From NCBI GenBank assembly GCA_036265435.1, contig DATAPB010000078.1:1-9111 (forward strand): a stretch of 9,111 nt of DNA. Reading direction: 5' to 3'. The notes below the pieces were generated by a model, which was given only the letters and a program-made list of their open reading frames with translations, had not been told where the DNA came from and made no database searches. Shown one piece after another: positions 7,401-9,111 of this stretch. The translations under genes and the position numbers were made by a program. The DNA is from DASUPK01 sp036265435 (GTDB taxonomy: Bacteria; Actinomycetota; Thermoleophilia; Solirubrobacterales; 70-9). How positions within the stretch are numbered: the first letter of the stretch is position 1; every line of letters begins with the position of its first letter.

Positions 7401-7993
7401 CGGAGGGCTCCCTGCTGAACGCGCGTCCTCCCGCCGCGGTCGTCGGCGGCAACGTGGAGACCTCGAGCCGGGTGGCGGACCTCGTCTTCGAGGCGATGGC
7501 GGAATTCGCTCCGGTCGGCGCCGATGGCCAGGGCACGATGAACAACCTGACGCTCGCGGCCGAGGGCTGGACCTACTACGAGACGATCGGTGGCGGCCAG
7601 GGCGCCTGTCCGGACGCCGACGGTCCGAGCGCCGAGCACGTCGCGATGTCGAACACGCTCAACACGCCGATCGAGGCCCTGGAGACCGAGTATCCCGTCC
7701 GAGTCGTCGAGCTCTCGGTGCGGCACGGCAGCGGCGGCGAAGGCAGCCACCGGGGCGGCGACGGGATCGCCCGCGAGCTCGAGGCTCTCGAGCCGATGCG
7801 CTACACGCTCATCGGCGAGCGCCGCCGGCACGCCCCGCAGGGCCGCGACGGCGGGGCGCCGGGAGCCTCAGGGCGGGACCTGCTGAACGGCGAGCCGGTC
7901 CCGGCGAAGGGCGAGGGCGAGCTCCGGCCCGGCGACCGCCTGCGGATCGAGACTCCCGGAGGCGGTGGATTCGGCTCCGAACCGAATCCCTAG
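4451..7993 (+). CDS. Fused HyuA-HyuB hydantoinase/5-oxoprolinase family protein
   Basis: The 1180-residue protein joins two subunits that are usually separate in bacteria. Residues 1 to about 658 are HyuA-like: the ASKHA nucleotide-binding motif GVDVGGTFTD (4-13), HGMTVGTNA (61-69), a second phosphate motif LDMGGTS (280-286), FGGAGPMHA (441-449), and a C-terminal beta-rich portion ending near PPGWSASVDEAGTI. Residues 677-1180 are HyuB-like: SAHSPNITERHDCSTALFD (708-726), LNDPYRGGTHLPDI (765-778), the metal-type motif HHADIGG (799-805), and NLNCPLSVTKAASFYAVR and GGNVETSSRV further on. Relatives open cyclic amides such as N-methylhydantoin or 5-oxoproline using ATP; eukaryotic 5-oxoprolinase has the same fused order. 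Which ring is the substrate cannot be read from sequence. Residues about 659-676 form an Arg-rich linker unlike either domain. No Shine-Dalgarno precedes the start. The neighbours give no pathway clue. Confidence 0.92.
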   Translation: MLLGVDVGGTFTDAALLDGDVLHTAKVASTPDDQSRGVIAAVEEVLRRSGGEVSGVEAFTHGMTVGTNALLEERGARTGLVATRGFSDLLEIGRQDRPSLYHPCRPKPRALVDGDLKFEVGERVGADEMVEELTDDEVAGLIERLRASDAESVAVCFLFAFRDSDHERRTAMALRDALPDLHVSTSHEVLPAFREYERFSTTVIDAYLSPLLGRYLGSLTEACRDMGLAEPEVMMSSGGTADAAEAARSGAWSVLSGPAGGAVGAGLLARSAGHPDAIGLDMGGTSCDVCVVDDGEVRRTDSREIEGRPIQLPMVDVHTVGAGGGSIGWRDAGGALRVGPHSAGAEPGPACYGRGGTEATVTDANLLLGYLSSDSDLAGGVSLDLDAARTAVASLGDQIGLGEIETAEGIVRVTNQEMIRALRVVTVERGVDPRGYALLPFGGAGPMHAAALAEELEITGLVCPRASGVLSALGLIAAGHRRDTARTVLLPADQISRESLAEEVRALSEPLLHGMEGAELEVVYELRYRGQAFELPVPGPPDPDPARLAEDFAREHEARYGYRDPRGKLELVTIRVAAVEPGPEPRPRAAADGDLAEGERKARFAGDWVTTRVLRGEPGTGFAAEGPCVFELPEATLVLPPGWSASVDEAGTILCQGAPRRSRGADARTRVSATRCMTKRSLDPVELQVMTGALRAACDEMGAVLIRSAHSPNITERHDCSTALFDAAGELVMQAEHIPVHLGSMPDAVAVIVDEEHHDGDLWILNDPYRGGTHLPDITLISPVFHDGELLGFSASRAHHADIGGPTPGGMPALSVSLDEEGVVIPPTRADDDVLADLASRMRNPDQRLADLRAQRAANLTGIRRLGQLAERHGMELLRTASNEILDYAERRTRAALERMPDGESTAEDVLEGLEGDIPLRLRARVSGDSLELDFEGTAEQIDGNLNCPLSVTKAASFYAVRVVCDPEAPPSAGAWRPVTVSAPEGSLLNARPPAAVVGGNVETSSRVADLVFEAMAEFAPVGADGQGTMNNLTLAAEGWTYYETIGGGQGACPDADGPSAEHVAMSNTLNTPIEALETEYPVRVVELSVRHGSGGEGSHRGGDGIARELEALEPMRYTLIGERRRHAPQGRDGGAPGASGRDLLNGEPVPAKGEGELRPGDRLRIETPGGGGFGSEPNP
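6456..6469 (+). other. Hairpin with GTAA loop in the HyuA-HyuB joint
   Basis: CGCGC (6456-6460) and GCGCG (6465-6469) flank the GNRA-type loop GTAA. It lies 9 bases before the in-frame ATG at 6479, where the HyuB-type sequence begins (MTKRSLDPVELQ). Its place in the joint suggests a remnant of an old intergenic region, but such short GC hairpins also arise by chance in GC-rich DNA. Confidence 0.3.
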
Positions 7994-8008
7994 CGGGGAC
8001 TTTTCCCG
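7994..8008 (+). terminator. Small stem-loop right after the hydantoinase stop
   Basis: CGGGGA (7994-7999) can pair with TTCCCG (8003-8008), including one G-T wobble, around a three-base loop. It begins at the base after the TAG stop. There is no T tract beyond it, so it is at best a weak terminator or an mRNA 3'-end structure. Confidence 0.25.
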
Positions 8009-8057
8009 TCAATTGATCGAGATTCGATTGGCCGGTCAACCAGGGCAGATATCGCAT

Positions 8058-8073
8058 GGGAATGGGGGAATGG
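8058..8073. repeat. Perfect tandem octamer (GGGAATGG twice)
   Basis: GGGAATGG occurs at 8058-8065 and again at 8066-8073 with no spacer. It sits about 45 bases upstream of the -35 box at 8120, in the AT-richer gap before the DUF1802 gene. It may be a regulator site or a chance duplication. Confidence 0.5.
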
Positions 8074-8094
8074 CTTATTACAACTAAGTCTCCG

Positions 8095-8119
8095 GGCTTG
8101 TGACAGTCACGCACAAGCC
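8095..8119. promoter_or_regulatory. Operator-like inverted repeat abutting the -35 box
   Basis: GGCTTGTG (8095-8102) and CACAAGCC (8112-8119) are perfect inverted copies with a 9-base spacer. A second palindrome, GTGAC-A-GTCAC (8100-8110), overlaps it. The right arm ends at the base before TTGTCA at 8120. No T tract follows, so a terminator is unlikely. The position suits a dimeric transcription factor controlling the DUF1802 promoter. Confidence 0.5.
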
Positions 8120-8148
8120 TTGTCAAAGCGAAAGTCGTCCTCTACACT
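8120..8148 (+). promoter_or_regulatory. Sigma70-type promoter for the DUF1802 gene
   Basis: TTGTCA (8120-8125) matches TTGACA at five of six positions. TACACT (8143-8148) matches TATAAT at four of six, and the spacer is exactly 17 bases. The predicted start near 8155 would give a leader of about 78 bases before the ATG at 8233. That leader ends in a pyrimidine-rich stretch with no Shine-Dalgarno. Confidence 0.6.
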
Positions 8149-8232
8149 GCGCGCCTCCGAGGGGCTCCCGTACACGGAAATCGGTACCCCGCCCCCGCCT
8201 CCCGAATCCAAGTCCGATCACTTCCTAACCTC

Positions 8233-8859
8233 ATGCCGATTGCTTTCAAAGAGTGGGCCGTGACCGTCCGCGCGCTTGCCGAGGGTGAACAGCTCGTCGC
8301 CCTCCGCAAGGGCGGAATCCGCGAGGAGAACAAGCATTTCGAGGTGGAGCACGACCAGTTCTTCCTCTACCCCACGTTCGACCACCAGCGCAACGACCTG
8401 GTCCGCGAGTCCCACCATCCCGAGCTCCGCCGCGCCCTCGAGGAGGGCGTCTGGCCCGACGAGGAGCCGCCCCCGCGGGCGCTGCTCCAGGACGGCGGCA
8501 TCCCGCAGCCGGACCGCGTCCGGATCCGCGCCTGGGCAGAGATCACCGATCACTTCACGACCGACGACCACCGCGTGGTCGAGGCGCTGACGCCCTTCCA
8601 CGTCTGGACGTCCGACTACGCGCAGAAGCGGCTCTCCTGGAAGCGCCGTCATCCGCTTCACGTGCTGCTGCTCCGGGTGCACCGCATCCCGCGGCCGGTG
8701 ACGGTGCGCGTCAAGGACGAGCACCACGGCTGCCGCTCGTGGGTCGAGATCGACCGCGATCTTTCCTTCGAGGGGACACCGGTGATGGCCGACGAGGAGT
8801 TCGAGCGGGCCGCCGAGGCGATCCGCGAGATCTGCCAGGGCGAGCTCGTCCCTGCCTAA
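8233..8859 (+). CDS. DUF1802 family protein
   Basis: This 208-residue cytoplasmic-looking protein has no signal peptide or membrane segment. The family pattern is clear: FKEWAVTVRAL (5-15), LRKGGIREE (24-32), FFLYPTFDHQ (43-52), a central segment with RIRAWAEITDHF (98-109), and FHVWTSDYAQKRLSWKRRHPLHVLLLRVHRI (122-152). The C-terminal third contains acidic and aromatic residues (SWVEIDRDL). DUF1802 has no established biochemical function that I know of, so none is assigned. The ATG at 8233 is the first usable start: the frame is open upstream to the TGA at 8101-8103 but contains no ATG, GTG or TTG. The gene has its own promoter with an abutting palindrome and its own terminator, so it is probably monocistronic and regulated. 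Confidence 0.88.
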   Translation: MPIAFKEWAVTVRALAEGEQLVALRKGGIREENKHFEVEHDQFFLYPTFDHQRNDLVRESHHPELRRALEEGVWPDEEPPPRALLQDGGIPQPDRVRIRAWAEITDHFTTDDHRVVEALTPFHVWTSDYAQKRLSWKRRHPLHVLLLRVHRIPRPVTVRVKDEHHGCRSWVEIDRDLSFEGTPVMADEEFERAAEAIREICQGELVPA

Positions 8860-8883
8860 GCGGCCACCAGGCCGCCCTATTTT
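8860..8883 (+). terminator. Intrinsic terminator of the DUF1802 gene
   Basis: A perfect 6-bp stem, GCGGCC (8860-8865) with GGCCGC (8870-8875), has the four-base loop ACCA. Two C residues and TATTTT (8878-8883) follow. It starts at the base after the TAA stop. The stem is strong and the T tract modest. Confidence 0.6.
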
Positions 8884-8917
8884 GAGCGAAGGGCGAAGCC
8901 CTGAGCGGTTGTTGGGG

Positions 8918-8935
8918 GCGGCCGCTTGTGGCCGC
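8918..8935. repeat. Second GCGGCC/GGCCGC hairpin
   Basis: GCGGCC (8918-8923) and GGCCGC (8930-8935) repeat the same arms as the terminator at 8860-8875, with a six-base loop. GGGC-GAA-GCCC (8891-8901) is another hairpin between them. The arms could pair across the two elements. Confidence 0.5.
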
Positions 8936-8941
8936 GACCTG

Positions 8942-8984
8942 ATGGCGAAGCCGGCCTCCGCCGAATGGCTAAGCCGGCCTACGC
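8942..8984. repeat. Imperfect direct repeat of a 20-bp GAAGCCGGCCT-type unit
   Basis: Units at 8942-8961 and 8965-8984 share 18 of 20 bases (ATGGCGAAGCCGGCCTCCGC against ATGGCTAAGCCGGCCTACGC), offset by 23 bases. The shorter GCGAAGCC core also occurs at 8893-8900. The second unit contains the stop codon of the minus-strand gene below. Confidence 0.6.
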
Positions 8985-9111
8985 AGCCCGTCGTTTAGTC
9001 GGGATGTCTCCCGGCCGCAGGTAGCCGAGCTCGTCGAGCTTCTCGGCGAGGATCTCGTGCATCTCCAGGATCTCCTCGTGCGACATGTGGGTCGCCCAGC
9101 CGCCTGGCTCG
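8979..9111 (-). CDS. 3' end of an unrecognised minus-strand gene
   Basis: On the minus strand the frame from the window edge reads EPGGWATHMSHEEILEMHEI and then about 23 more residues, ending GDIPTKRRAA before TAG at 8979-8981. It has 43 codons in view and the start is not fixed: an internal ATG at 9086 would give a 35-residue protein, but the frame is open to the edge, so this is probably the tail of a longer gene. The sequence is coding-like, with an amphipathic Glu/Leu-rich helix (about 11-30) and then a basic tail. I do not recognise the family. It converges on the DUF1802 gene across a repeat-rich gap. Confidence 0.5.
   Translation of the reverse strand, partial: EPGGWATHMSHEEILEMHEILAEKLDELGYLRPGDIPTKRRAA

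Noticed and set aside
3821..7831. Very long minus-strand open frame of 1336 codons opposite the zinc-motif and hydantoinase genes
   Set aside because: It mirrors the strong G/C third-position bias of the plus-strand genes. The predicted protein is low-complexity Gly/Arg/Val/Asp-rich without recognisable motifs, while the plus strand encodes clear family signatures over almost the same span.
8056..8103. Tiny frame of 15 codons (MGMGEWLITTKSPGL) as a possible leader peptide
   Set aside because: No good Shine-Dalgarno, it lies upstream of the predicted promoter, and nothing in it suggests attenuation.
8095..8119. Reading the inverted repeat as a terminator of the hydantoinase gene
   Set aside because: No T tract follows on either strand, it is about 100 bases from the stop, and it directly abuts a good -35 box.
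8860..8985. CRISPR-like array
   Set aside because: Only two near-identical units with a three-base gap between them; no regular spacers.
1..9111. Defence island, toxin-antitoxin pair, prophage or transposon
   Set aside because: No transposase, integrase, nuclease or toxin signatures and no terminal repeats flanking a cargo; composition is uniform except for the intergenic gaps.

Overview
The window looks like a chromosomal stretch from a high-GC actinobacterium. The coding regions are GC-rich with strong G/C third-position bias. A DUF1802 gene, a short actinobacterial-type nadB and a small protein starting MYQFSR together suggest the Thermoleophilia/Solirubrobacterales group. That placement is inferred from family memory and not proven by a marker gene. 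No mobile element, CRISPR array, tRNA or rRNA was seen.

Layout. (1) 1-1239, plus strand: the 3' part of a long charged coiled-coil protein ending in a ComEA-type helix-hairpin-helix domain. It meets the next gene tail to tail at one palindromic TGATCA that supplies both stop codons. (2) 1240-2235, minus strand: a histone-deacetylase-superfamily amidohydrolase with a complete zinc site. (3) 2309-3751, plus strand: L-aspartate oxidase (nadB), divergent from the deacetylase across 73 bp. (4) 3752-3919: an AT-richer gap with a terminator-like inverted repeat, then a nested stem-loop leader just before the only clear Shine-Dalgarno in the window. (5) 3920-4360: a 146-residue protein with a C-terminal C-x9-C-x10-C-x2-H putative zinc motif. 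(6) 4451-7993: a single 1180-residue fusion of HyuA and HyuB hydantoinase/5-oxoprolinase subunits. (7) 7994-8232: a regulatory gap with a tandem octamer, an overlapping palindrome pair and a promoter of near-consensus form. (8) 8233-8859: a DUF1802 protein, followed at once by an intrinsic terminator. (9) 8860-8985: hairpins and a degenerate 20-bp repeat. (10) The minus-strand 3' end of an unrecognised gene.

The genes do not form one obvious pathway. nadB (NAD de novo synthesis), the hydantoinase-like fusion (ATP-dependent cyclic-amide opening) and the deacetylase are metabolic enzymes, and each appears to have its own transcription signals. The more unusual content is regulatory: two start regions share an ATAAGTT element close to the start codon with no Shine-Dalgarno, two strong inverted repeats overlap or abut promoter elements, and the small zinc-motif gene has a structured leader. 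I did not find a convincing new multi-gene system. The best leads are that leader with its gene, the HyuA-HyuB fusion joint, and the operator-like repeats.
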